A stretch of 64,000 bases of DNA, taken from contig NC_077245.1 of assembly GCF_947179165.1 (NCBI RefSeq), forward strand, positions 46,959,286 to 47,023,285, read 5' to 3'. The notes under the pieces were generated by a model. That model saw only the letters and a list, made by a program, of their open reading frames with translations. It was not told the DNA's origin and did no database searches. Source of the DNA: Solanum dulcamara (lineage: Eukaryota; Streptophyta; Magnoliopsida; Solanales; Solanaceae). Shown one piece after another: positions 46,726 through 58,914 of the stretch (position 1 is the first letter of the stretch; every line of letters starts with the position of its first letter). The position numbers and the translations under genes are program-made.

Positions 46726-47477
46726 TCAAAATAGACTCAGAATCATAATTCATGCAATTGGACTAGAGATCATAATACCCATAAAGTATCATACTTTAAT
46801 TTGATCAAAAACTTGAGAAATTAATTGGGCTTCATAGATGAAAGCATACATGAATCAATGCCCACATACCTTAAGGGAGAAAACCAAATAATTTTGGAAG
46901 AACTTGAGAGTTTTGATGTAGATCTTGAGTGAATTAATTTTAAGTCTTCAATGGAGTCCTTGAGAGTCTTTTGTAGAGAGACAAATATTTGAGTAGGAGA
47001 ATTGTAGAACAATAAATAAAATTAAAGGTTTTGGTTAATTTATAAAGCTGAATTAGGACTAAAAACTCTAGGTTCATTAACTAACAATTAGTGAAAAGTC
47101 TAAAGTGCCCTCACTTCAAACTGAATTCAGAAGAAAACCATTGCCCAATTTTGCGACGCGGAGTTCCCTGATAGGCCAGTTTTAAGCGAATGAGATTTTG
47201 GCCATATTTTGACTCGAGGAAAAATTGCACTGAACGGGAGCAAGTCTGTGAAGCGTACTTGCCGCGCACTTTACTATTTTGCGTAGTTTCTTTGAAAAAT
47301 CTATTTTTCTATATACGGGTTCTAAAAATCCTCCAAGAACATTTCCCCACAGGTTTTGACCCTCTGATAGATATTCTATGCTTGGATTTGCCAAAAAAAT
47401 AAGAATAATGGATTACATGAGTGTCCTATTCCCAAGGAAGTCTTAATGCACTTGTGAGCATTTAGAGAAATGTTACA
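46726..47477 (-). mobile_element. Element 6 5' LTR, outer part
   Basis: It resumes the LTR of 40095-41287 and ends in GAAATGTTACA (47477), the reverse of the LTR start. It aligns with 35905-36562 of the shared LTR. The next bases, ACTTT, are part of the copia LTR and would be the right target duplication. Confidence 0.85.
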
Positions 47478-48017
47478 ACTTTTGTTTTTCAAAAGAAGTT
47501 TCTGCCAACTTTTATTTTCAAAAGAAGTTGCTGCCATTTAAAAAATTGCTAAGCAACTTTTTCTTTTTGTTAATTTGTCAAAGGCAACAAAGTAGCACTA
47601 TATTGTTTATAAAATTGTGAACGGTGAAATGTAAATTTCACCTACAGAAGGATCTCTTTAACTCCTCATTTGATACATCAAAATTCATAGATAGAGAGAA
47701 ATATTTGAAATATGAGGTATTCAATAGACTATAAAAAAATAGTTTGTGAAAAAAATTAAGTGTGAGCGATATTTTGTAAGATGAAAACCAAAAAAGTGTT
47801 ATTCCTTTTGAGTGTGTGGTTGTCCTCTTTTAAGTATTGTAATCGGTACTACTCAGTATAAAATTCCTTACTATAGTGATATCAGTTGCTCCTCTTGACC
47901 CCCGGTTTTTCCCTTAGTTGAGTTACCACGTAAAATTCTTGGTGTCACTATTTTGCCCAGTTTATTTCTACTATTTTTGACTATATATATTTTGTGTTAG
48001 TCTTCGTTTTCCCAACA
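47478..48017 (+). mobile_element. Copia LTR fragment of the element 3 family
   Basis: It matches 29831-30340 from LTR base 18 (ACTTTT) to the end CCCAACA at 48017. The first 17 bases are missing exactly where the chromoviral array ends. What follows is not a primer site, so this is the 3' LTR of a copia copy, most simply the second unit of the tandem that begins at 30341. Confidence 0.82.
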
Positions 48018-48474
48018 CTTTTGTCATAGTCCATTTATTTACTTTACTATATGAACATCCTCCAACTGATCGATGCAATTAAATTTGAGAACATTTGCCA
48101 AAATTTCAGCTCTTTCAAAACCACTATTTTCTTAGAATGTCGGAAAGACAGAAGATAGTATCGTTTTTGTTTTTGACCCTATAATAAAGATCATTCACTT
48201 TTTAAAAATTATGTAAAAAATTTATGGTTAATTTCTTTCCTTTGACTTAAAAGAATTTTGACATGTGAAATCCACTTATCTGGAGGTTTGTTAATGGCAA
48301 TGTCACACCCCGAGTCTGCACCATAGGTATGACTGGTACTAAGAAACTATTGCTTGTTCCCAAGCGAATCCTTTTCTTTGCTAACTCACTAAGAGGAAGA
48401 CTTAAGTCATAGAAAAGTAACTTCGATGGGCAAGCAAATTTATAAAATGTGACTTCTAATAATTAAGTCTGCAG
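48018..48474. other. Non-coding spacer with an LTR-end-like start at 48302
   Basis: 48018-48301 holds no recognised feature and may be genomic flank of the copia tandem. At 48302, TGTCACACCCCGAGTC looks like the inner end of a minus-strand LTR, but only about 170 bp follow before pol similarity begins, so I cannot classify it. Confidence 0.4.
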
Positions 48475-51250
48475 CCTATTTCTATTCCACTAAATAGAAT
48501 TGCAGGAGTTGAGTAAAATGAGGTAAAAGAGCAGTTGAGAAATCTTCTAGATAAGGGATTTATTAGGACAAATGTCTCATCTTGGGGTGCTCCTGTCTTA
48601 TTCTTGTAAAATAAAGATAGTCCCCTTAGAATGTAAATCGACTACCAAGGTTACCATCAATAATAAGTACCCTCTTGTGAGAATGAATGACCTATTCGAC
48701 CAACTTTAGGGTGCCATTTATTTCTTTATGATAGATCTTAGATCAGTATATCATCAGTTGAAAGGGAGAGAGAGTGATGTTCTGAATATAACTTTCAGAA
48801 CCAGATATGATCACTATAAGTTCCTAGTTATGTCTTTTGGCTTGTCTAACGCTCCTGTGCAATTCATGGATCTCATGAATAGAGTGTTCAAGAAGTATCT
48901 GATGTGTTTGTTATCATGTTTATTAATTACATATGATTGATCGAGCAATTAGGAGGAGCATGCCAACTATCTGAAAATTGTTCTCCAAACTCTAAATGAT
49001 TGATAATTATATGCTAAGTTTTTGAAGTGTGAGTTTTGTTTTTCATCCATAATATTCCTAGGCCACATTGTTTCTGCTAACAATATTCTAGTGGATTCGC
49101 AAAAGATCTAGGTGGTTAAGAATTGACCAAGACCCACATCCCTAACTAACTTAAGAGTTTCTTGGGTTTAGCTGGACATTATAAGAGGTTTGTTGAGGGA
49201 TTTTAATACATATTATATCCATTGACTAAGTTGACTCAGAAGAAGATTAAGTCCCAACAGTCAGATGCTTCTAAGAAAAAGTTATCCAGAGTTGCAAACT
49301 AGATTGGCTAGTGCTCCAGTGTTGTCCCTGCTCGAGGGAATAGATGGTTTCATCATTTATTGAAAGGTATCAAGAGTTGGTTTGGGTTGTGTATTGATGT
49401 AGAGAGTTAAAGTCATAGCTTATGTTTCCTGATAGCTTAAGATTCACGAGAGGAATTAGCCAACTCATGATCTAGAGTTGCCAGTGGTAGTATTTGCTCT
49501 TAACATTTGGCATCACTATCTTTATAGTGTGCATGTTGATGTCTTCACGAAACATAAGATCTTGTAGTATGTGTTTAGTCAAAAGGAATAAAATCTGAGG
49601 CAGAGAAAAATGGCTTGGGTTGGTCAAGGATTATGACATGAGCATTCACTATAACCCACGTAAGGCTAATGTTGTTTTTGATTCTCTTAGCATGTTATCT
49701 ATGGGGAGTACTATGTTGAGTAAGAGAAGAATGAGTTGGATAAGGAAGTGCATAGACTTGCACATTTGAGAGTTTGTGTTGTGGACTTTGATGAGGGAGG
49801 TACTTTTTTTAAGAATGAGGTTGGGTGTTCATTATTTTTGAGGTCAAGGAAAAGCAATACCAAGACCCTATTCTACTTCGATTGAAATAGAATGTTCACC
49901 AGAACAAAGTGATGGCTTTTTCCAAAGGGGGAGATGGATTGTTGAGGTATCAAGGCAAATTCTATGTTTTGGGAGTTGATGGTATTCAAGATTGAATAAT
50001 GACAGAGACCTATACCTCCAGATATTCAATTCATCTAGGTTGTACCAAAATGTTCCATGACTGGAGAGAGGTTGTTTGCTAGAATAGAATGAAGAGAGAT
50101 ATAACAGTGTTTGTTCCTAAGTTTCTAAATTGTCAACAGTCAAGGCTGAGAATCAAAGGCCTTGTGGTGTAGTGAAGAATATAGAGTTGCTAGCGTGGAA
50201 GTGAGAGATGATTAATATAGATTTCATTACAGTTTTACCACAGTCTCACCGACACCATGATTCAATTTGGGTTATTGTGGATATGATGACCAAATCACTC
50301 CACATCTTGCTTGTTAAAACTATAGATTAAGCTAAGGATTATGCAACGTTGTACATTCAAAAAATAGTCCGACTTTATGTTTTTCCTTTGTCTATCATCT
50401 TAGATAGAGTTGCTCAATTCAATGCACAGATTTAGAAGTTTTTTCAGAGAGGTTTAGGTTCAAAGGTAAATCTTAGTACCTCTTCCTATTCTCGGACAGA
50501 TGGTCAAGTAGAGCAACAATTCGGACTCTTGAAGACATTTTGAGAGCTTGTGTGATTGAATTCAAAGGTAATTAGGATTATCACTTGCCTCTTATTGAGT
50601 TTGCATACATTAACAGTGTCCATTTGAGTATTCAAATGGCTTTTTTAGGCTCTTTATGGGAGGAAATATTGATCGCCAATTGGTTGGCTCGAAGTTGGTG
50701 AAGTTGAATTGATAGGGACAATCTTGGTTCATAAAGCTATGTAGAAAGTGAAAATTATTCAAAAGCAATTGAAACTATGCAAAGTCATTAAAAGTCCTAC
50801 ACTGATGTTAGGAGAAGAGAGTTAGAGTTTAGGTGAACGATTGGTTATATCTGAAAGTTTCACCTATGAAGGGGTTAGTAGATTTGCCAGGAAGAGAAAG
50901 CTTAGTCACCGTTACATTGGTCCTTACAAGATTATTAAGATGAGTTGGAGTTACCATTAGAGTATGCCTCCATTCATCCAGTGTTTTGCATTTCAATTCT
51001 TAAAAAGTATTGGGGAGATTCTTCACTCATTGTTTATACAAAAAACATTAGATTGAAAGATAGATTTTCCTATGAGGAGGTTATGATAGCTTGTCCTACG
51101 AGGAGATTCTTGTCAAAATTCTTGATTGTCAAGTTCTCTAGTTGAGGATAAAAGAGGTCGCTTCGGTCAAAGTTTTGTGGAAAGGTTAGTTTATTGAGGA
51201 GACTACATGGGATGCCAAAGAGGATATGAAATCCAAGTACCTGCATCAAT
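48475..51250 (+). pseudogene. pol: Element 7: heavily decayed chromoviral RT-RNase H-integrase-chromodomain
   Basis: RT starts at about 48475 (PISIPLNRIA) and has [16 protein letters not shown] (about 48555-48605) and a best open part at 48728-48940 ([20 protein letters not shown] ... [21 protein letters not shown]). The catalytic FIDD position reads FINYI, so the Asp pair is lost. RNase H runs about 49150-49620. The integrase shows HHDSIWVIVDMMTKSLHIL (about 50250-50310), ILDRVAQFNAQI (about 50398) and later pieces. The C-terminal part (50860-51250) has VHPVFCISIL-like sequence and a chromodomain end VKVLWKG...TTWDAKEDM (about 51160-51230). Stops and indels occur every 50-150 bases. It is the oldest pol in the window judging by divergence. 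Gag and protease are absent upstream. Confidence 0.8.
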
Positions 51251-51429
51251 TCGCCTCCTAGTGTCGATGTTAAAGGTAATATTCCAATTCATATCTCATA
51301 GTTTAGTACCGTCTTGAGTATTTGAGTAGTTATTCTTGAGTTGAGTTTTGAATTCTTGCATTATATTCGTGCCTTGAGTAAATTGTTAGTATGATCATCA
51401 TTCGAGGATGAATGATCCCAATAGAGAGA
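51251..51429 (+). other. Element 7 3' untranslated region and polypurine tract
   Basis: Ends in CATTCGAGGATGAATGATCC and CCAATAGAGAGATAT (51418-51429 region) before the LTR, as in the other chromoviruses. Confidence 0.7.
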
Positions 51430-53221
51430 TATTATAATACCTCATACTATTGTAGCTTAGATCAAGTTTGAGAACCTAGAGAAAAATATGAGAAAGTTTT
51501 GAAGAGATCACCATCCAGTGGCCACAAGTGGTACCTACGATTCGTTAGAGTACCTAAAAGTAGTAGTTCACCACAGGACTTTAAAAAAATTATTAGTATT
51601 GATCCATTCTACGAGCCATAGTTATGGACCATATAAGACATTGCGACCCGTAAGATCTCTTCATAGACTCAGGGACACATTCCAGAAGCTACTAAAATGT
51701 GCACCAATATTCCACTAGGGTCCTACGAACCGGAAAAAGATATACAAATTGTAGGATGATCCATAGTACCTAAACGCCAACTCCTTAAGTGGAGTTCTAT
51801 GAGTTACCTTTATGAACCGTCCTATGGTCTACGACCGGTAGAAGGATGGTTGTAGACCCACCAAGCCACATTCCAGTGAATTTCAAATTTTGGACCCAGT
51901 TCCTATGAATGACCTTTTAGGATCGATAGAAGACTCTATGGTCCACAGGAAGGGTCCGTAAATGGCCCAGTCAGTTTTAACTGAGGGGTAAATTTATCCT
52001 TCCCACCTTCATTAAACCAAACTCTAACCTTTTGGGACTAAAATAAATCTCTTATAATACCCAACAATGCTTTTCTTTTATTGACACTTAGAATATTTTG
52101 AGAGCAAGGATTGGAGAGAAGGAGAAAAACTAGGGTTCAAGACTTTAAACCAAATTCGTTAAGTTTTACTTAGATCACTGATCATCCAGGTATGTAAGGC
52201 TAATCAAAATATTGGACTAAGTTCATCCTAATTCCCTACAACTTTGTTCATTCAAGTTTGAGTTTAAATCTCATATATAGAGTTTTGCGATAATTATGAA
52301 TCCCTTGTTGAGTTCCATATATATATATTTATTTACATTGAGATCATTTAAATGAGTTCAAGTTCTTAAGACTATCGTTCATGTTTGCATTAAAGTAAAC
52401 CCTAGTTGAGTATTTGCATTATTTATATTCTATCTATTAATTTGAGAGAAATGAATGATATATTTCATCATTTAGTTGAGAAAGAATTTGAGCATGAGTT
52501 GGATTTTTTCTTGAGTTTTGAGAAATCTTTTGTTCATTATTTTGAGCATTGTCATTATTGAGTCTAAATGATTTTAAGTTATAACAAAATATAATACTTA
52601 TTTTGAGACTTAGTTGATAAGTTAGAGTATATTTTATGCATTTACTGAAATTTAGAAAGTATAATTCTTTTCAAGGAAAGATTTGAGTTGAGAAGAGTTG
52701 AGCTAATTGCGTAAAGTCCAGTAAGACTAAATGAGTTACTTGAGTACATACACTCACTTGAGATATGAGCATAAAAATATATTTTTGGGTGTAGTATTGA
52801 ACCCGATTTGGGTAAGAATATAGAACAACTCAAATCTGATATGTAGACAACGTAGTATAAGATTGTACCTTAGATTCAGGCGACTTCTCATTCGCCTCAT
52901 TGAGGGCTTTTATATGGATCCATGAGATGAGTTTGCATCAGTTACCCTGGCAAGGTATTGGAAGGTTGTGGCAACAAAAACAATTTGTTGTATCAACACG
53001 AGTCTCATAGTGATGGTTGTCAGTAAGAAACATTCCTTAAAGAGTAAAATACTATTATTATACGGAGTTGCATTATTTACTTATATTTGAAAAGCATTAT
53101 ATTTTACATATATTACATGGTTTATTGCGTTGGGTTTATTGAGTATACATTCTATTGAGTTTAGTTGAACATGCTTAGGTAAGTTTCTTTTCAACTATTT
53201 TAAATGTCATACATTCCATGT
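51430..53221 (+). mobile_element. Element 7 3' LTR, 3'-truncated
   Basis: The start TATAATACCTCAT is TGTAATACCTC with one change. The U3 contains repeated CTACGAACCGG / GACCGTCC-type motifs (51500-51990). It is cut at 53221 by a type C LTR that starts TGTAACACCCC, and does not resume downstream as far as I can see. Confidence 0.72.
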
Positions 53222-55300
53222 TGTAACACCCCTTAAAAACATTGTATATGATATTTCAATTCTCGATGAAAATGATATAACTTCTGTATTTTGGGCACAA
53301 CCTTTTATAGAATGGTCCAAATTAGGTTATTCAAATTTTTGAATAACTCCAATATCATTACCTACAACTTTTGTGAGACCATATTTTATGTTTTGGAGGT
53401 TAAGTAACTCAAATAAACTAATTGTTGCAAGACATGATGATATGATGAATTGGAGTATTTGTAGAAGAAAAATCATATCTCGCTGTAGGATGCTCCAAAT
53501 TGGTTGATTCTTGAACGACATGAAAATAGACTTCTAGAGAAATAATTCATATGAGACATCAAATCCTAATGAGGAAGTTATCTTTTTCAAATACAGCTTC
53601 GAAAAAGGGTATTACGTTAAAAGAAGGTTCATTTCACCAACCATGGAAAGATCTAGATTCATTTGACATCATTCATGATATCAATAGCCTTCCATTTGAC
53701 TTCATCCATGACATCACAATCTTTCATTAAATTTTTAGATTTTTCTTTATAATTATTTTAATTATTGTTAGGTCCCTCCTTCACACCTATAAATACCTAA
53801 CTTGTTTCATCATTTTGTTTATCAATCTTTCTCAAGCAACTCTTCTCTCTATACACTCCTTTAGTCATTCTCAAAATGTTGTTTTAGTTCTTAGTAGTGT
53901 AAAAATACTATTTCGGTGATTCATATACTCCTGATAGTACACAAAATGCTATGGCAAAGGGAAAATGCTAGGATTCAAGAGTGTTTATTAAGTCCTTTGA
54001 TGTTGAGTAACGCTTCGAATTCCATGTATGTAGGCTTCAATGAGATTATCCTTACACTCTCATGCCTAAAGTATTTTAATTATATGATAAATTATGTTTA
54101 TTTCTTTAAGCTTTACTCTAAGTTATGTGGGTGATTATCCATAGGTTCTTCCACCCATGTAGTCCAAAAACTCTTTTAATTAAATCGATTGATTTCAAGT
54201 AATATTTTCTTATAGACAATTCTTCTTTTTACTTAATAGCTTGAATCATGGTTAAACTAATGATTATTGGACTATTTTGATGCAACATGATTTCATATGG
54301 ATGAATTGATGGTTTATACGTAATTTCTCTATTTATCTCTTTAAAGGTTCTTGAAATTCATGGTGGGTTGTTTAAAGCATGAATTTTAATTAAGGAATTT
54401 CAAAGTATTTATGCATATTTATTTACATACATATTTGCAAGTTGAAGTGATTTGAACCCACCTAGTTTTACTATATTTTCAATGATGTTTGACTTAAAAA
54501 CTTTGACTCCAAATGAATGTTTATGAAAGTAGTGTCTATGATAAAAAGGGAGTCTTATAAAATAAAAGAATGATGAAATGCTATGAATGGTGGATTCTTT
54601 GTGGTATGAGGATAATTCTTGCATATTTGAATCACCAAATGTTTTAATAAACTATTCTACTAAATATGATATTTTGAATTCTCAAGCTATATGTTATGAC
54701 TATTTTAAAGTATTAAACTATTCTCTGGGATTGGCTTAGAACTGAATGGGTCATTGAGATGGGATTAGGTATGGGAATCCTAGTAGCAACCCGTTGTCTA
54801 ATTAAATATGTGCCAACATAAGATCCCTTCTAGACCTAAGCTAATGGATCCATGAAAACCCTTAAATTTAAATTTAAAGAAATGAATGGAGTTGACGGAG
54901 TTCTACCTAGCAAGTAGTCTGCCCAGCCAACTTAGGGGGTTATGTTGGATTCCATGTAATAGCTCGCATGGTATTAAATGTCGGTTTTTGTCATTTTCCT
55001 AAAAAATAAAAGTTTTAAAGGATATCTATATGATTGATTATGCATGCATTGCATTATGCTTCATATTACATACATGTTTTAATGTTTCCTCAATGTTCAT
55101 GCATGCTTACATACTTAGTACATTCAAAGTACTAACGCATACTCTTTTGCCTACATGATATCACCATGTAGGGACCGGTGCTCCTCCTCCTTCTCCTCCA
55201 TATGGCTAGTTGAGATTTAGTTTGAAGACTACTTTTGGTGAGTTCCCATATTTCGAGAACAATACTCCTTTATCTTTTTATCTTATGATATGTAAAGGCT
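53222..55300 (+). mobile_element. Type C LTR, plus orientation, 3'-truncated
   Basis: It starts TGTAACACCCC at 53222 and follows the reverse of the copy at 41288-46725 through the conserved block (about 54947-54986), a perfect inverted repeat (55115-55135) and a TCGAGAACAATACTCC stretch. It loses similarity at about 55290-55310. The last roughly 300 bp including TGACA are missing. Confidence 0.8.
55115..55135. repeat. LTR inverted repeat TTAGTAC-N7-GTACTAA
   Basis: TTAGTAC (55115-55121), loop ATTCAAA, GTACTAA (55129-55135), identical to 15046-15066. Confidence 0.78.
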
Positions 55301-55485
55301 AAACGTGTAAAAAGGCCAAAATAAAAAAATTCAAATAGGTCAGCACAACAATTTCCCTAAATTGATTATGAATACAAATAAGATTTTCTACCTATTAAAA
55401 TATCTTGTAGATACAACTTGTTCATAGTGTTAGGGATACATAGACATAGACTCTCACTATGCATATTCTAGTACACTAGGAGGTT
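55301..55485. other. Unassigned stretch upstream of a gag remnant
   Basis: AT-rich with no recognised motif; possibly the leader of the gag remnant that follows. Confidence 0.35.
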
Positions 55486-56450
55486 CATATGTTTTAGCCA
55501 TCATCGAGTATAGCCTATTATGCCTCCTCCACCTACAACAGTGTAATTCCTACGCCAATCATTTGGGCTCATATGACTGGTGATGCTCACTGCACTATGT
55601 TCATATTCCTAAAGATGAATTTTTTTTTACATTAGTAGTGAAGGGACATTGATAACTATTCAAGACTTCTTGGATAACACTGTGGATATATTATCATCTG
55701 TGGGATTATTGGAGTACCATGGAGTTGAGTTCTTAATCTTTCAATTCACTAAAAAGGTAGCACTATGGTGAGATTGAACAAGAGTCGGTGCTTAATCAGC
55801 TTTCCTCTTCTCACTTAGGATCTATTTTTGTCGATATTCTAAGAAAGGTTTATCTATTTTAGTTTATGGGATGATTTATTCCACTAGTTTGAGATGATTT
55901 TCTAGGGTACTATAGTTGTGACAGAGTACTGTATGAAGTTTACTGAGTTACATACGAAAGAGGATTGTGTAAAGAAGTTTAATACTTGTCTTTGTTAGGC
56001 CTGCCATGTAAGCTTGTCGTGAGAGGTTGAATGTGGTAACTATTTTATGTAGATTGTTAATATGGTTAAATTGATTGAAGAGGTTTGTAGGATTAAGAAA
56101 GAGAGAAAGGATCAAAAGAGTACGAGTCCCCATAATTTTGGTGGTTTTATTAATTCCTAATCTTGATGGAGATGTTTTTTTTCAAGAGGCCCATCTAAGA
56201 TTGTGTACTCAGCTTCAGAGACATTCTATAGTGCACCACTAGGACATATTGAATACAGTGTACTCTGATTAGTTCTCAAGCTAAATCTCAGATACCATAT
56301 AAGTAGAGGAGTTCTCCTAAATTTTGTTATTAGGTGGGGTGTTGGGATATATTAAGAGGTTTTTTCCTATATCGTATAGAGGTATTCCATGGGAAAGTGC
56401 TCTTATTTATAGTAAGACTTTATTGATTGTTGTATCACTATAACTATCTA
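55486..56450 (+). pseudogene. gag: Decayed chromoviral gag, orphan
   Basis: Recognisable pieces are MPPPTT (about 55520), FLDNTVDILSSVGLLEYHGVEF (about 55665-55735), FQFTKKVALW (about 55740-55775), a RDIF-L-KY-like piece near 55830, and YSASETFYSAP (about 56200-56225), a linker found before the zinc knuckle in chromoviral gags. No frame exceeds about 40 codons without a stop. It stops at 56455 where the element 8 LTR starts. It could be the lost gag of element 7, but they are on the wrong sides of an LTR for that, so it is probably a separate fragment. Confidence 0.6.
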
Positions 56451-56455
56451 GATGA

Positions 56456-58698
56456 TGTAAGACTTCAAAACCTGGAAAGTCAGAAAATGAGGACAAAAGG
56501 TGAAATCATAGAAAAATTTAGATTTTGGCATCAGGTGATGACCACAAAGGCCATCATGGGTCGTGGTCAGCACTACACCCACGTGGTGGATTTCTTGAGC
56601 CTCAATCCATGGCCCATGGTGACCCCTTACTTAAGACCCTCAGAAAATGTTCAAAGGCAGGGACCACGCTTGACCACTACGGTATGTGTAGCCATTCATG
56701 ACTATGGTGGGTCCCATGGTGAGCACTGCTGCAGACCCTCCTATAGGTACTGCACCACACATGTTATTCAATGATGGTGATGAAATTCATGGACCATCAT
56801 GGTCTCCATGAAGGAGGTCCTGAAACTATCCCTACAAGGCCCAAGAAAGTTTGTCCAAGGAAACCACCACAGACTGTGATGCCTTTCAACGGCCGTGGTG
56901 GGATCGCGGTGGAGGTCCTTCCCAAGTATCTTACCATGGATGGTACAACAGACCGTGGTGCCTTTGACGGTCCATGGTGATGACTACTGATGGGTCCTAG
57001 TTTTTAATTAAATAAAGGGTATTTTGGTCATTTTATATTCTTTTATTAATGTATTTGGATATTTTTAGGACTAGATTCATTACATAATTGTCTTAAATAC
57101 TCCTAAGTCTATTATTTTCCCACATATACTCCCAAAAAATTTTAAGACTTCCCTCCCAAGGTTTCTAAAGAGATCATGTTCTTCAAGTTTTGGATAGGGT
57201 TTCTTTAAGAACAAGTCTCCTTTTTCAATTCCAAGTTAAAATTCATTCAATGTATGTGGGGATTGATACATGAGTTCCTTTTACCTAAGAAGTCCCAAGG
57301 TCTCTACTAAAAATCTCGTTAATTTCAATTGGGTTTGTAACCCTAGTTTGATGAATTGCATTGGGCTATTTCAATTATATTTTATTTTGTGATCAACAAT
57401 CATTGTAAGTGTATTTATACATAAATTTCATGATTTAAAGTTGAATTATGAATTTCCATGCATGAAGCTATTTTCAATGATGAGCTACATAAAGTATGAT
57501 CATAAAATTTAATGATTTCATCGTATTCTCATGGTTTTTATTTAAATTGACTATGTATACGCGTTTTACTCTAAATTCAAGTATGAATTATGATCATGGA
57601 TTATGATTATGTTTAATATATGAATTCTATGTAAGTTATGAAGAAAGGTGACTTAGGGACCTATGTTAATGACCTAGGAGCCTAATGACATGAATTATGC
57701 AAGAATGATATTGTAATGTTGAAAGACTTATACTCACATTGCAAGTATGATATGAAAATGAGTTATTCTATTAATTATGAAGTTTATGAACAAGTTTATG
57801 ATATATGCTAAATATGATTACTATGCTATGTATTTCGTGGGATTGGACTTAGCACTAAATAATGACTTGAGGTGGGGACTCGACCTATGGGGTCCTTATA
57901 TAAAGTTTCTTATCTCATAACTATGTGGCATTGTGGGATTGAGTTTACGGCATAGTTAGTGTATCCACATATAACGTATGTACATGACCCGTCTAGCGGG
58001 CTAAAATCTAGGTTGACAAGTAAATTTTCCTTTTTTCCATTGTATGGGGAGACATCGGGATTTCATGTTATATCTTGCATGGTCTTATTTTCAGTTATAG
58101 TTATATCCCTCATATGTATACTTTCCTTATGTTCACTTATCCTCTCAATATAACTTTTTGAATGCTTGATCATTATGGTTTTCTCATGAATTTACTTATC
58201 CTCTTTATCATGTATATAAATTGATCATTGCATCCTATGATTTATATTACAAGGCATACCCACATACTTAGTCCATTCAAAGGTGCTAACGCATATTGTT
58301 GCCTACACTATCTCATAATGTAGGGGTTGAGGATCATATTCCCACACATGGCTAGTTGAGCTTCTATATCAGCGTAGTTTTAGTGAGTCCTCAACTATCA
58401 AGGACTTGTTATTAGTTGTTTCCTTTCTAAAGACTTTGTTATATTTGTATTGAGGGTGACCTAGGGACATGTCTTAGCCCCTACCCATCTTAAGTAGTAA
58501 AGTCATTGTTGGACATATGTTGTAGAGTCTATGTATTAAAGTTTACATCTCTTTTATGATCATGTCTTAGACTCCTCTTAAGTTATTTCCGCATTTACTT
58601 TACCTTATGTACACTTACGATATGTCAAGAGGCTTAGTTGGAGTCCTTCAGGGTTTCGATTATTGTGTTATGATTAGGCCCTAGGTCGGGTCGTGACA
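56456..58698 (+). mobile_element. Element 8 5' LTR
   Basis: 2243 bp from TGTAAGACTTCAAAA to GGGTCGTGACA. The U3 has CCACGG/CCATGGT/CCGTGG-type motifs throughout 56530-56985. The conserved block is at about 58058-58095 and a diverged inverted repeat at 58268-58289. The left 5 bases are GATGA; the right partner is outside the window. Confidence 0.87.
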
Positions 58699-58702
58699 AA
58701 CT

Positions 58703-58715
58703 TGATATCAGAGTA
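58703..58715 (+). other. Element 8 primer-binding site
   Basis: TGATATCAGAGTA, the tRNA-Met-type site with two transitions, 4 nt after the LTR end. Confidence 0.78.
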
Positions 58716-58914
58716 CAAGGTTTAAGATGTCCTAGGGAGTCCAACATACTGCATCAAGTAGAGTTTTATTCATGTTGTGAAGCGCGCTACATCTATGAAT
58801 AGGAGGCTATAAGGTGTTTTAGGAAATTCTCACTTCTTTCATGGTCTATGTCATGCGATAGAGTATACTCTAAGATTTCCTTTCCCTAATAATTGTCCTT
58901 TGCGATTTTTAGAA

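Larger units (their letters stand above)
30389..47477 (-). mobile_element. Elements 5 and 6: tandem RT-less chromovirus array (LTR-int-LTR-int-LTR)
   Basis: On the minus strand the order from high to low coordinate is LTR (47477 to 40095, interrupted), primer site, gag-integrase remnant (39875-36563), LTR (36562-34642), primer site, gag-integrase remnant (34423-31471), LTR (31470-30389, truncated). The middle LTR serves both units and there is no target duplication or host DNA between them. Both units lack most of protease, all of RT and RNase H, and share an insertion and a deletion in integrase. Length without the nested LTRs is about 11.6 kb. Confidence 0.88.

Noticed and set aside
55486..56450. 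Treating the orphan gag as part of element 7
   Set aside because: Gag should precede pol, but this fragment is downstream of element 7's 3' LTR and a type C LTR; a separate fragment is simpler.
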